Source: Pseudomonas sp. QS1027 (GTDB lineage: Bacteria; Pseudomonadota; Gammaproteobacteria; Pseudomonadales; Pseudomonadaceae). From it: 64,000 nt of DNA. The stretch covers positions 1-64,000 of the forward strand of contig NZ_PHSU01000004.1 of assembly GCF_002814235.1 (NCBI RefSeq). Reading direction: 5' to 3'. Under the pieces are notes generated by a model, which was given only the letters and a program-made list of their open reading frames with translations, had not been told where the DNA came from and searched no databases. A program made the translations under genes and the position numbers. Positions 1 to 8,004 of the stretch are shown piece by piece (position 1 is the first letter of the stretch; each line of letters opens with the position of its first letter).

Positions 1-18
1 GCAAGCCGGCTCCTGCAG
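1..18. repeat. Partial REP element at window edge
   Basis: The first 18 bases (GCAAGCCGGCTCCTGCAG) match the right arm of the REP doublets seen at 2524, 7818, 25164 and 33400. It is cut by the window edge and lies just past the 3' end of the GapN-like gene, a normal place for such elements. Confidence 0.7.
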
Positions 19-50
19 GTTTCGTTTGTTCCCCCCTCGTTTGGGTGGCG

Positions 51-1676
51 TCAGAAGATGTAATCGGTAGTCAGGAAGCTCGACTCGCGGTTACGGATGA
101 TATCGCTGATCAGCGCCTTGTTGCTGTCCTGGAATTTGGTCGCCACCAGGGTGCGGATCGAAAACACCCGCAGGGCATCGTGGACCGAGAGCGTCCCTTC
201 GGCGGAGTTCTTGCGTCCGTTGAACGGGTAGGTGTCCGGGCCGCGCTGGCATTGGGCATTGATATTGATCCGCCCGACCTGGTTGGCGAAGGTGTCCACC
301 AGTCGGCCGACCTGGGCGGAATCGGTGCCGAAAATGCTCAACTGCTGGCCGAAATCCGACTCCAGCACATAGTCGATCACGGTTTCCAGGTCACGGTAGG
401 GCACGATGGGCACCACCGGGCCGAACTGTTCTTCCTGGTACACGCGCATCCCGGCATTCACCGGGTACAGCACCGCCGGATAGAAGAACGAGGCACGGGT
501 CTGGCCGCCATTGGGGTTGATCACCCTGGCGCCCTTGTCCTGGGCGTCGGCGACCAGGGCCTTGAGGTAGTCGATCTTGCCGGCTTCCGGCAAGGGCGTC
601 AGCGCCACGCCGTTGTCCCAGGGCATGCCCGGCACCAGGCTTTGCACCTTGCGGTTGAATTTCTCGATAAAACCTTCGACCACGTCTTCGTGGACGAACA
701 GGATCTTCAGTGCGGTGCAGCGTTGGCCGTTGAACGACAAGGAGCCGGTGACGCATTCGTTGACCGCGTTGTCCAGGTCGACCTCGGGCAGCACGATGGC
801 CGGGTTCTTTGCATCCAGGCCCAGGGCCGCGCGCAGGCGGTGAGGCTTGGGATGGAGTTTCTTCAGGTCGCTGGCGGCCTTGTTGGTGCCGATAAAGGCG
901 AAGATGTCGATCTTGCCGCTGGCCATCAGCGCGCTCACGGTTTCCCGGCCGCTGCCATAGATCACGTTGATCACCCCGGCCGGGAAGCTGTCGCGGAAGG
1001 CTTCCAGCAGCGGACGGATCAGCAGCACGCCGAGCTTGGCCGGTTTGAACACCACGGTGTTGCCCATGATCAGCGCCGGGATCAGGGTGGTGAAGGTTTC
1101 GTTCAGCGGGTAGTTGTAGGGCCCCATGCACAGGGCTACGCCCATGGGCACGCGGCGGATCTGGCCGAGGGTGTCCTGTTCCAGCTCGAAGCGGCTGGAG
1201 CGGCGGTCGAGTTCCTTCAGGGCATTGATGGTGTCGACGATGTAGTCGCAGGTGCGGTCGAACTCCTTCTCGGAATCCTTGAGGTTCTTGCCAATCTCCC
1301 ACATCAGCAGCTTGACCACTGCCTCGCGCTGTTCGCGCATGCGCCGCAGGAAAGCTTCGACGTGCTGGATGCGATCAGCCACGCGCATCGTCGGCCATTC
1401 GCCCTGGCCGCGGTCATAGGCGCGAACCGCGGCGTCGAGGGCGGTGAGGGCGGTCTCGGCATCCAGCAGCGGCGTGCTGCCGAGGATCACTTGCTCATCG
1501 CCGTTGGCGGTGGCGAGGTACACCGGGCTACGCACCTGGGCCAGCGGGCCGTCCCAGCTGCGCAAGGTGCCGTTGACCAGGTATTCGCGTTGTTCCAGCT
1601 GGCCTTCGAATCGGTACTTTTCCGGGATATCCGCGGCGGCGGGAAACAGTGAGTCGAGCAGCTTCTGGTCGGTCAT
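51..1676 (-). CDS. GapN-like NADP-dependent glyceraldehyde-3-phosphate dehydrogenase (aldehyde dehydrogenase family)
   Basis: Aldehyde dehydrogenase superfamily protein of 541 residues. The family oxidises aldehydes with NAD(P)+; the sequence around the nucleophile (FNGQRCTALK, C320) is closest to non-phosphorylating GapN enzymes, which make 3-phosphoglycerate and NADPH directly. The start at 1676 (MTDQKLLDSLFP) is preferred over a longer frame reaching 1769 because the extra 31 residues do not look like the family's N-terminus. The cofactor-binding region PYNYPLNE and VVFKPAK are visible. Oddity: where other members have ELGGK, with Glu as general base, this protein reads ALGLDAK, so A284 sits at the base position, with a two-residue insertion. 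The distance to C320 (36, against 34 in classical GapN as I recall it) fits that alignment. Substrate is therefore not certain. It is divergent from the LysE-type gene. Confidence 0.75.
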   Translation of the reverse strand: MTDQKLLDSLFPAAADIPEKYRFEGQLEQREYLVNGTLRSWDGPLAQVRSPVYLATANGDEQVILGSTPLLDAETALTALDAAVRAYDRGQGEWPTMRVADRIQHVEAFLRRMREQREAVVKLLMWEIGKNLKDSEKEFDRTCDYIVDTINALKELDRRSSRFELEQDTLGQIRRVPMGVALCMGPYNYPLNETFTTLIPALIMGNTVVFKPAKLGVLLIRPLLEAFRDSFPAGVINVIYGSGRETVSALMASGKIDIFAFIGTNKAASDLKKLHPKPHRLRAALGLDAKNPAIVLPEVDLDNAVNECVTGSLSFNGQRCTALKILFVHEDVVEGFIEKFNRKVQSLVPGMPWDNGVALTPLPEAGKIDYLKALVADAQDKGARVINPNGGQTRASFFYPAVLYPVNAGMRVYQEEQFGPVVPIVPYRDLETVIDYVLESDFGQQLSIFGTDSAQVGRLVDTFANQVGRININAQCQRGPDTYPFNGRKNSAEGTLSVHDALRVFSIRTLVATKFQDSNKALISDIIRNRESSFLTTDYIF

Positions 1677-1853
1677 GGGGCGATCACCCTGTCTGATGGA
1701 AAGAACGCTGAAACGCTTCAGTGAATAGGCCTGTTTTATCACGAAACAGCTTAGTCGCGTCCAGCACAAACGACGGGCTGGCGTACCGGCGGTTGAAGCA
1801 CGGCGGTGCTGGCCGCAGAATGACGTTCATTTTTCATTTTCAAGGCGACCTTC

Positions 1854-2483
1854 ATGACGCTGGCAACGTTGCTCCTGTTCCTGATCAGCTCGGCGGCGAT
1901 CATTGCCATGCCCGGCCCGACGGTGCTGCTGGCTTTGCACAACGGTTCCAACCACGGCGTGCGGGCGGCCGCCTGGGGCATGGGCGGGGCGGTGCTGGCC
2001 GATGCGCTGCTGGTGACGGCGGTGGCCTGTGGCCTGGGGATTCTGCTGCAGGCCAGCGAGACGCTGTTCCAGGCGGTGAAGTGGCTGGGGGCGGCGTATC
2101 TGGTCTGGTTGGGCTGGAAGATGTTTCGTTCGACCGGGACCCTGGCCGAACTGCCGGTCGAGCAGGGTTCGAATCGCTCCGTGGGCTTGTTCATGCGCTG
2201 TTTCGTGGTGGCGTTGACCAATCCCAAGGCACTGTTGTTCATGTCGGCGTTCCTGCCGCAATTCATCGACAGTACACAGCCGCAGTTGCCGCAATATGCG
2301 TTGCTGGCGCTGGTGCTGACCTTGCTCAATGTCAGCATCATGTTGTTTTACGCGTTGTGCGGGGCGCGCTTGTTGAGCCGGTTGCAGGGCGGGCATCTGC
2401 GGGCGTTCAACCGGGTGACGGGTGGTTTGCTGATGACCTTGGGTGGGGTGTTGGCGTTTTATCGGCGGGGTGCTGCGGCCTGA
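1854..2483 (+). CDS. LysE/RhtB family amino-acid exporter
   Basis: Small inner-membrane protein (209 residues) of the LysE/RhtB superfamily, which exports amino acids or related small molecules. The N-terminal signature AMPGPTVLLALHNG (about residues 18-31), the glycine-rich helix that follows, the GAAYLVWLGWKMFRS segment (about 78-92) and NPKALLFMSAFLPQF (about 123-137) are all typical of the family, and five to six hydrophobic helices can be followed. Length matches the family. It is divergent from the GapN-like gene and convergent with the PBP2 gene, with a REP doublet between the two 3' ends. Substrate cannot be told from sequence. Confidence 0.85.
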   Translation: MTLATLLLFLISSAAIIAMPGPTVLLALHNGSNHGVRAAAWGMGGAVLADALLVTAVACGLGILLQASETLFQAVKWLGAAYLVWLGWKMFRSTGTLAELPVEQGSNRSVGLFMRCFVVALTNPKALLFMSAFLPQFIDSTQPQLPQYALLALVLTLLNVSIMLFYALCGARLLSRLQGGHLRAFNRVTGGLLMTLGGVLAFYRRGAAA

Positions 2484-2523
2484 TGCGGCTAACATGCCGC
2501 CTCTCCTGAATGCGCCACCGCCT

Positions 2524-2610
2524 TGTAGGAGCCGGCTTGCTGGCGATCCAGGCGACGCGGTCAGGCAAGACACCGCGTCGCTACCATCGCCAGCAAGCCG
2601 GCTCCTACAG
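2524..2610. repeat. REP doublet (REPIN)
   Basis: Two inverted copies of GAGCCGGCTTGCTGGCGAT flank about 40 bases of unrelated sequence, giving a long imperfect hairpin. It lies between the convergent 3' ends of the LysE-type and PBP2 genes and may act as a bidirectional transcription or mRNA-decay barrier. Near-identical doublets occur at 7818, 25164 and 33400. No RAYT transposase is present in the window. Confidence 0.9.
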
Positions 2611-2633
2611 GGTGAGGAGGCCGGTAGCCTTGG

Positions 2634-4526
2634 CTAAACCTTCGGATCCTCATGCGGCTTGAGTGGCCGCGCATACTCCGGCTTGAGCTTCCCATCCTTG
2701 TCCAGCAACCAGGCATCGAGAATCTCCCGCACCACGGGCCCGGCGACCCGGCCACCGGCCTCGCCGTTCTCGATCATCACCGCAATCACGATCTGCGGGT
2801 CTTCCGCCGGGGCAAAACCGACGAACAAGGCGTTGTCGCGATTACGCTCCGAGGTCTTCAAGCGGTCATAACGCTCACCCTGCTTGATCGCCACCACCTG
2901 CGCCGTGCCGCTCTTGCCGGCAATGCGGTACTGCGCACCCACCGCCGCCGCACGGGCGATACCGCGCGGGTCGTGCATCACCAACTGCATGGCGTAGTTG
3001 ACCTGCTCCCACTGCCGGGGATCATGCAGCACGATATTGGGAATCGGATTCTGGTCCACCGGCGCGACCTGGCCGATGGTCCTGGCCAGGTGCGGGCGAT
3101 TCCACACACCCTTGTTGGCGATCAGGGTCGTGGCCTGGGCCAGTTGCAGCGGCGTGACCTGCATATAGCCCTGGCCGATGCCGAGGATTACCGTCTCGCC
3201 GGGGAACCAGGCCTGGCGCCGGGTCGTGCGTTTCCACTCGCGTGACGGCATCAGTCCCGGCGATTCCTCGAACATGTCCAGGGAGACCTTCTGGCCGACG
3301 CCGAACTTGTTCAGGTAATCGTGTAGACGATCGATGCCCAGCTTGCTCGCCAGGTCATAGAAGTAGGTGTCGTTGGAACGCATGATCGCCGCGTTCAGGT
3401 CGACCCAGCCGTCGCCGCTGTGGTTCCAGTTACGGTATTTGTGCTCGACATTGGGCAACTGGAAGTAACCGGGGTCGAACACCCGGGTGCTGGGGGAGAT
3501 CACCCCGCTGTCCAGGCCGGCGATGGCCACTTCCGGCTTGATGGTCGAGCCCGGCGCGTAGAGCCCGCGCAGGGCGCGGTTGAACAGCGGGCGGTCGAGG
3601 GAGTCGCGCAGGGCCGAATAGTCCTTGGCGCGGATCCCGGTGACGAACAGGTTCGGATCGAAACTCGGCTTGCTGACCATCGCCAGTACTTCGCCGGTCT
3701 TCGGATCGATGGCGATCACCGCGCCGCGACGGTCGCCCAGGGCCTTCTCGGCGGCTTCCTGCAGATTGATATCGAGGCTCAGGACAATGTTCTTGCCGGG
3801 AATCGGATCGGTGTGCTTGAGCACCCGCATCACCCGGCCCTGGGCGTTGGTCTCGACTTCCTCGTAGCCGACATGGCCGTGCAGTTCGTCTTCATAGAAG
3901 CGCTCGATGCCGGTCTTGCCGATGGACTGGGTGCCCCGGTATTCCACCGGGTCCAGTTGCTTGCTTTCCTTTTCGTTGATCCGTCCGACATAACCCACCG
4001 AGTGGGCGAAATGATCGCCCAACGGGTAGTGCCGGACGAACTGCGGCTCGACCTCGACGCCGGGCAGCTTGAACTCGTTCACCGCCAGCAGGGCGATCTG
4101 CTGTTCGGTCAGTTCATAGAGCAGGGTCACCGGTTCGAACGGGTGGCGCGACTGCTTGAGGATCTTGGTGAACATCGACCGGTCTTCTTCCGGCAGATTG
4201 AGCACGCTCATCACCGTGTCCAGCACCTGGCCGACATCACCGGCGCGTTCACGGGTCAGGGTCATGTTGAAGCTGGGCTGGTTGTCGGCGAGCACCTGGC
4301 CGTTGCGGTCGAGAATGATCCCGCGTTCCGGCGGGATCGGCAGGACGTGGACGCGGTTGTTTTCCGAGACGGTGGAGTTATAGGAAAACTCGGTCACCTG
4401 GAGGAAATACAGGCGGGCGACCAGGCTGCCGGCGAGCCCCAGCACCAGGATGCCGCAGGCCAGCAGGCGCTTGTTGACCAGGCGCTTTTCGTTCTCGTGA
4501 TCCTTGATATGAATGGGATCGGTCAT
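2634..4526 (-). CDS. mrdA: Penicillin-binding protein 2 (peptidoglycan D,D-transpeptidase), stand-alone copy
   Basis: Class B penicillin-binding protein (630 residues), an inner-membrane transpeptidase of the elongasome that cross-links lateral-wall peptidoglycan. A single N-terminal membrane anchor (about residues 22-42) precedes the dimerisation domain (PERGIILDRNGQVLADN, about 66-82). The transpeptidase motifs are present: SxxK as STIK (S327-K330), SxN as SND (384-386) and KSGT near residue 545. Length fits PBP2. Normal neighbours of the housekeeping gene (rodA, mltB, rlpA, dacA) are absent; the gene stands alone between a LysE-type exporter and a long gap. It may thus be the second PBP2 paralogue that some fluorescent pseudomonads carry. 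Its product class is secure, its paralogue status is inference. Confidence 0.88.
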   Translation of the reverse strand: MTDPIHIKDHENEKRLVNKRLLACGILVLGLAGSLVARLYFLQVTEFSYNSTVSENNRVHVLPIPPERGIILDRNGQVLADNQPSFNMTLTRERAGDVGQVLDTVMSVLNLPEEDRSMFTKILKQSRHPFEPVTLLYELTEQQIALLAVNEFKLPGVEVEPQFVRHYPLGDHFAHSVGYVGRINEKESKQLDPVEYRGTQSIGKTGIERFYEDELHGHVGYEEVETNAQGRVMRVLKHTDPIPGKNIVLSLDINLQEAAEKALGDRRGAVIAIDPKTGEVLAMVSKPSFDPNLFVTGIRAKDYSALRDSLDRPLFNRALRGLYAPGSTIKPEVAIAGLDSGVISPSTRVFDPGYFQLPNVEHKYRNWNHSGDGWVDLNAAIMRSNDTYFYDLASKLGIDRLHDYLNKFGVGQKVSLDMFEESPGLMPSREWKRTTRRQAWFPGETVILGIGQGYMQVTPLQLAQATTLIANKGVWNRPHLARTIGQVAPVDQNPIPNIVLHDPRQWEQVNYAMQLVMHDPRGIARAAAVGAQYRIAGKSGTAQVVAIKQGERYDRLKTSERNRDNALFVGFAPAEDPQIVIAVMIENGEAGGRVAGPVVREILDAWLLDKDGKLKPEYARPLKPHEDPKV

Positions 4527-5118
4527 GAGGAACCTGTGTTGTGCAAAGAAAATTGAATATGAACGGAGCTGCTAAGAAAGAAAATGTATAGGTGGCTATT
4601 TAAATCGGCGCACACGATACCAAGAAGCGCCCGCTTTCGGGGCTTTATTGACGGTTGATCCGCCAAAAGGCTTGAGTGACGGGGCTGGATCGGTGAAGTC
4701 GATCTTCCGTCGATTTGCCGGAAAGTGCCAGAGAAGGCGCTTGTTTAGCCAGCGGGGATTGGGTGATTGTAAGTAGGTCGATACAAATGGCTGGAGCAAA
4801 AGGGCGGGCACTCCATTCCGGGAGTAAGTCGAGCCCGCTTTTTTTGGCCGGGGCCGCCTGATCAACGGTGCTTACTGACTCGCCCATTCACGCTTATTGA
4901 TCATCTCTTGTCATCCTGAAATGCCCTTTTGGCGTGAGGTTCAACTCTCGATAGACACTTTCAAAACGGCCGTCGGCCGTCTACTGCCAAATATGACCGG
5001 TTTGAAAAGAGCGAGGTTTATATCTAGTGGATATTCAGGCCGGACAGTGAAGGCAATAACTTGCCGTTCCCTGGCACCAGGGGTTCGATCATTGATAAGC
5101 GGCTGCCGGGCCATTGGG
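4527..5118. other. Gap without a convincing gene
   Basis: About 590 bases between the start of the PBP2 gene and the 3' end of the ABC ATPase gene. It must hold the PBP2 promoter. Short open frames on the minus strand (4596-4887) lack ribosome-binding sites and family resemblance. One terminator-like hairpin (4804-4845, + strand) is listed separately; no plus-strand gene that would need it was found upstream. Confidence 0.5.
4804..4845 (+). terminator. Rho-independent-type hairpin with T run
   Basis: GCGGGC (4804-4809) pairs with GCCCGC (4833-4838); inside it ACTCC pairs with GGAGT. Seven T residues follow (4839-4845). On the plus strand this has the form of an intrinsic terminator, but no plus-strand gene was recognised in the preceding kilobases, so it may end an unannotated small RNA or be a relic. 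Confidence 0.5.
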
Positions 5119-5832
5119 CTAGATCACATGGGCCTGCTGCAGCTCGGTCAGGGCGCGAGCCTTGAGCTCCGCCAGCAGTGGGGCCCGTCGATCACGGGGG
5201 TGGACCAGCTCCACCGACAGCTCCTGGCGAATCGAACCGGGCCGGTTGCCCATGACCAGCACCCGGTCACTCAGGTACAGCGCCTCGTCGATATCGTGGG
5301 TCACCAGCAGCAGGGCGATGGCGTGCCGGTCGGCCAGTTGCAACAACAGATCCTGCAGTTTCATCCGGGTGAAGGCATCCACCGCGCTGAAGGGTTCGTC
5401 GAGCAGCAGGATCCGTGGTTTGGAATACAAGCCCCGGGCAATCGCCACGCGCTGGGCCATGCCGCCGGAGAGCGCCTTGGGCAGCGCCTGGGCGAAACCC
5501 CCGAGTCCGACTTCCTCGATCAGTTGCGTCACCCAGGCCCGGTCGTAGTGGTCGTCTTCGCTGAAACCGATGTTTTGCTCCACCGTCAGCCAGGGCATCA
5601 GCCGTGGTTCCTGGAACACGAAGGCGATCTCCTGGGTGTGCTGTTGCAGCGTGCCTTGAAAGTCTTTCTCCAGTCCGGCGACGATCCGCAGCAAGGTGCT
5701 TTTGCCACAACCGCTGGGCCCGAGCAGGCTCACGGTTTCCCGGGCCGCCAGCTCGAGGGTCAGTTGTTCCAGAACCGTGTGCCGGTCGAATGCTTTGCGC
5801 TCGACATGGATGTGCAACAAGGTTTCGTTCAT
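5119..5832 (-). CDS. Sulfonate/nitrate-type ABC transporter ATPase (SsuB-like)
   Basis: Cytoplasmic ATPase (237 residues) that powers import by the adjoining permease. Walker A is GPSGCGKST, the Q-loop lies in VFQEPRLMPWL, the ABC signature is LSGGMAQRV, Walker B is RILLLDEPFSAVD and the switch histidine is in LLVTHDID. The RLMPWLTVEQN sequence is typical of the SsuB/TauB/NrtD group. The start at 5832 overlaps the permease stop codon by ATGA, so the two are translationally coupled. Order along transcription is binding protein, permease, ATPase. No monooxygenase (ssuD) or reductase (ssuE) accompanies it, so the substrate is not fixed by context. Confidence 0.88.
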   Translation of the reverse strand: MNETLLHIHVERKAFDRHTVLEQLTLELAARETVSLLGPSGCGKSTLLRIVAGLEKDFQGTLQQHTQEIAFVFQEPRLMPWLTVEQNIGFSEDDHYDRAWVTQLIEEVGLGGFAQALPKALSGGMAQRVAIARGLYSKPRILLLDEPFSAVDAFTRMKLQDLLLQLADRHAIALLLVTHDIDEALYLSDRVLVMGNRPGSIRQELSVELVHPRDRRAPLLAELKARALTELQQAHVI

Positions 5833-6680
5833 GTCCGTCGCTCCGCGTCTTCGCCGGTGAAGGTATCGCGCCAGGCCAGGAAGCGTTTTTCCAGGCCCGC
5901 CAGCACGCCGTCGCTCAATTTCCCCAGCACCGCCAGGACAATGATGGCCGCCAGCACGATGTCCGGCCGCGAGGTTTCCCGGCCGTCGCTGAGCAGATAG
6001 CCGAGGCCCTTGGTGGCGGCGATCAATTCGGCCGCCACCAGAAACATCCAGGCCAGGCTCATGCCGCTGCGCAAACCGGTGAACAGGCCGGGCAGGGCGG
6101 CGGGCAGGAGGATCCGGCGGACCAGGCGATAGCGACTGAAGCCGAGCATTTGCCCGACCTCCACCAGCTTGCGGTCGATATCGCGAATGGCCGCCACGCC
6201 ATTGAGGTACACCGGGAAAAACGCGCCGATGGCAATCAGCACGATTTTCGAGGTTTCGTCGATCCCCAGCCACAGCAGCAACAGCGGTACCCAGGCCAGG
6301 CTCGGGATCGAGCGCAAGCCGGCGAACGTCGGTTCCAGGTAGGCTTCGGCTTCCCGGCTCAAGCCGACCCAGGCGGCAAACACCAGGGCCAGGCTGGTGC
6401 CGATGGCAAAGCCGAGCAAGACCCGCAGCAGGCTGGCGCTGATATGTTTCCACAAGGCGCCTTCGGCCAGGTCGCGCAGGGTCAGGACGATTTCGCTGGG
6501 CGCCGGCATCTGGTAGGACGGTATCCAGCCGACCCGCACCACCACTTCCAGCACGACAATCATCGCCACCGGCAGGGCCAGGCCCTTGAGATTGCGCTTC
6601 CAACCGGTGGTGCGCAGGGGCCCGCGCGCGGACGTCGAGAGGAGCGCGGGGAGGGATTTGCTCTTGCTGGTCATGGACAC
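5829..6680 (-). CDS. Sulfonate-type ABC transporter permease (SsuC-like)
   Basis: Inner-membrane permease (283 residues) with about six hydrophobic helices. The binding-protein-dependent permease loop is seen in SRYRLVRRILLPAALPGLFTGLRSGM (about residues 190-215), including the EAA-type region that contacts the ATPase. SIPSLAWVPLLLLWLGI is the usual SsuC/TauC signature. It lies 28 bases downstream of the binding-protein gene and overlaps the ATPase gene by 4 bases, so all three form one operon. Confidence 0.87.
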   Translation of the reverse strand: MSMTSKSKSLPALLSTSARGPLRTTGWKRNLKGLALPVAMIVVLEVVVRVGWIPSYQMPAPSEIVLTLRDLAEGALWKHISASLLRVLLGFAIGTSLALVFAAWVGLSREAEAYLEPTFAGLRSIPSLAWVPLLLLWLGIDETSKIVLIAIGAFFPVYLNGVAAIRDIDRKLVEVGQMLGFSRYRLVRRILLPAALPGLFTGLRSGMSLAWMFLVAAELIAATKGLGYLLSDGRETSRPDIVLAAIIVLAVLGKLSDGVLAGLEKRFLAWRDTFTGEDAERRT

Positions 6681-6708
6681 TCCTGGCGCGGGCCCTGGGC
6701 GACTCGGC

Positions 6709-7701
6709 TCACTGCTGGGCGACGGCGGCGTTGTTGAAGCGGGTGTCGATCAACTGGTCGATCACCTGATCGACGTTGACGCCACGGCGCACCAGTTCCT
6801 CGGACACCAGGATCGGTGCCGCCGCTTTTGACGACGCCAGGTCCGGCGGGCCGAGGCGGGCATTGCTCAGGTCGGTGCGTGACAGTTGCAACTGGGCGAC
6901 GTCCAGCGGCAGGCCGGATTCGGTGGCCAGCAACTGGGCCAGCTCCTGGGGATTGTGCAGTGCCCAGTCACGGGCTTTTTCGTAGGCGGCCAACACCGTT
7001 TCAATGGCCTTCGGGTGTTCCTTGGCGTAGGTCTCGGTGACGCTGATCACGCCGTAGCTGTTGAAGGCGGGATTGCGATACAGCAGGCGGGAGCCGGCCT
7101 GGATCTGGCTGGCGGCCATGTGCGGGTCAAGTCCGGCCCAGGCGTCGACGTCGCCTTTTTCCAGGGCGGTGCGCCCGTCCGGGTGTTGCAGGTGGACCAG
7201 TTCCACATCGTCTTTGCTCAGGCCGGCCTGTTGCAGGCTGCGCAAGGTGAATAGATACGGGTCGGTGCCCTTGGTGGCGGCGATCTTCTTGCCCTTGAGG
7301 TCGGCGAGGGTCTTGTACTGCGAGTCCTTGCGCACCAGCAGGGCGGTCCATTCGGCGCGGCTGTAGACATAGACCGATTTGATCGGGCTGCCGTTGGCAC
7401 GGCTGAGTACCGCCGCCAGGCTGGCCGAGGAGGCGAAGTCGACGCCTCCGCTGTTCAGGTATTCCAGGGAACGGTTGCTGCCCTGGCTGAAGACCCAGGT
7501 GACCTTGGTCTGCGGCAGGGCTTTTTCCAGCCAGCCGAAATGCCTGAGCACCAGGCTGACGGGGGAGTAATAGGCATAGTCCAGATGGACTTCGGCCGGG
7601 ACGCTTTCCGCGGCCTGGGCCAGCGGTTGCAGGCCCAGCGCCAAAGCAGTGGCGGCGGCCAGCAGGCGGGCGGCCTGGGTGATCGGGTTGAGGGCTTTCA
7701 T
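6709..7701 (-). CDS. Periplasmic aliphatic-sulfonate-type binding protein (SsuA-like)
   Basis: Secreted solute-binding protein (330 residues), with a signal peptide ending near AQAAES (about residue 30). The body shows the NMT1/SsuA pattern: YYSPVSLVLRHFGWLEK, a segment with SLEYLNSGGVDFASSASLA, and LADLKGKKIAATKGTDPYLF. A GGAG ribosome-binding site lies 6 bases before ATG. First gene of the importer operon. A small inverted repeat and a GGAATAA-rich stretch lie just upstream. The ligand is probably a sulfonate or related organosulfur compound, by family only. Confidence 0.85.
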   Translation of the reverse strand: MKALNPITQAARLLAAATALALGLQPLAQAAESVPAEVHLDYAYYSPVSLVLRHFGWLEKALPQTKVTWVFSQGSNRSLEYLNSGGVDFASSASLAAVLSRANGSPIKSVYVYSRAEWTALLVRKDSQYKTLADLKGKKIAATKGTDPYLFTLRSLQQAGLSKDDVELVHLQHPDGRTALEKGDVDAWAGLDPHMAASQIQAGSRLLYRNPAFNSYGVISVTETYAKEHPKAIETVLAAYEKARDWALHNPQELAQLLATESGLPLDVAQLQLSRTDLSNARLGPPDLASSKAAAPILVSEELVRRGVNVDQVIDQLIDTRFNNAAVAQQ

Positions 7702-7729
7702 CGGGTGCTCCAGGGAGAGGGACTGCGGT

Positions 7730-7747
7730 GCTTATTTCGGAATAAGC
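7730..7747 (-). promoter_or_regulatory. Inverted repeat upstream of the SsuA-like gene
   Basis: GCTTATT and AATAAGC form a 7-bp perfect inverted repeat around TCGG, 29 bases upstream of the SsuA-like start. A related GGAATAA occurs again about 40 bases further upstream. This could be part of the promoter/operator of the importer. No regulator gene is adjacent, so which protein would bind is unknown. Confidence 0.35.
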
Positions 7748-7817
7748 AGTCATGACTCCGATGAGCTGCTTAAAAGGAATAATGCAGGCTCTGTGCCAGC
7801 TGCCTGGAATACGGACC

Positions 7818-7903
7818 TTGCAGGCGCCGGCTTGCTGGCGATGGCGTCCACAAGATCGACACACGACTCACTGGCCCCATCGCCAGCAAGCCGGCTCCTA
7901 CAG
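7818..7903. repeat. REP doublet (REPIN)
   Basis: Two inverted REP copies of the same family as at 2524, with a variable 40-base middle; the left arm has GGCGCC in place of GGAGCC. It lies between the divergent promoter side of the importer operon and the 3' end of the helicase gene. Confidence 0.88.
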
Positions 7904-7969
7904 GTAGGCGGTCAGCCGGTCGATTGGCGAGAGGCGGGCGAATGTCGTCCCACGAACACTCTGTTGAAA

Positions 7970-7991
7970 CGCTGTTGCTCCAGCAACAGCG
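7970..7991 (-). terminator. Hairpin after the helicase gene
   Basis: CGCTGTTGCT and AGCAACAGCG form a 10-bp perfect inverted repeat with two bases between them, starting 14 bases past the helicase stop codon (minus strand) and followed by a short TTTC. The T run is weak, so it may be a terminator or a 3'-end stabiliser. Confidence 0.45.
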
Positions 7992-8004
7992 GATATGGCA
8001 AGGG

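Noticed and set aside
45..1652. 535-codon plus-strand frame opposite the GapN-like gene
   Set aside because: Antisense to a clear aldehyde dehydrogenase and of shadow-like composition.
2524..2610. REP doublets considered as CRISPR repeats or insertion-sequence ends
   Set aside because: They are inverted pairs spread singly over 33 kb, with no regular spacers and no transposase.
4596..4887. Two overlapping short minus-strand frames in the gap before PBP2
   Set aside because: No ribosome-binding site, no resemblance to a family, and they overlap the terminator-like hairpin.
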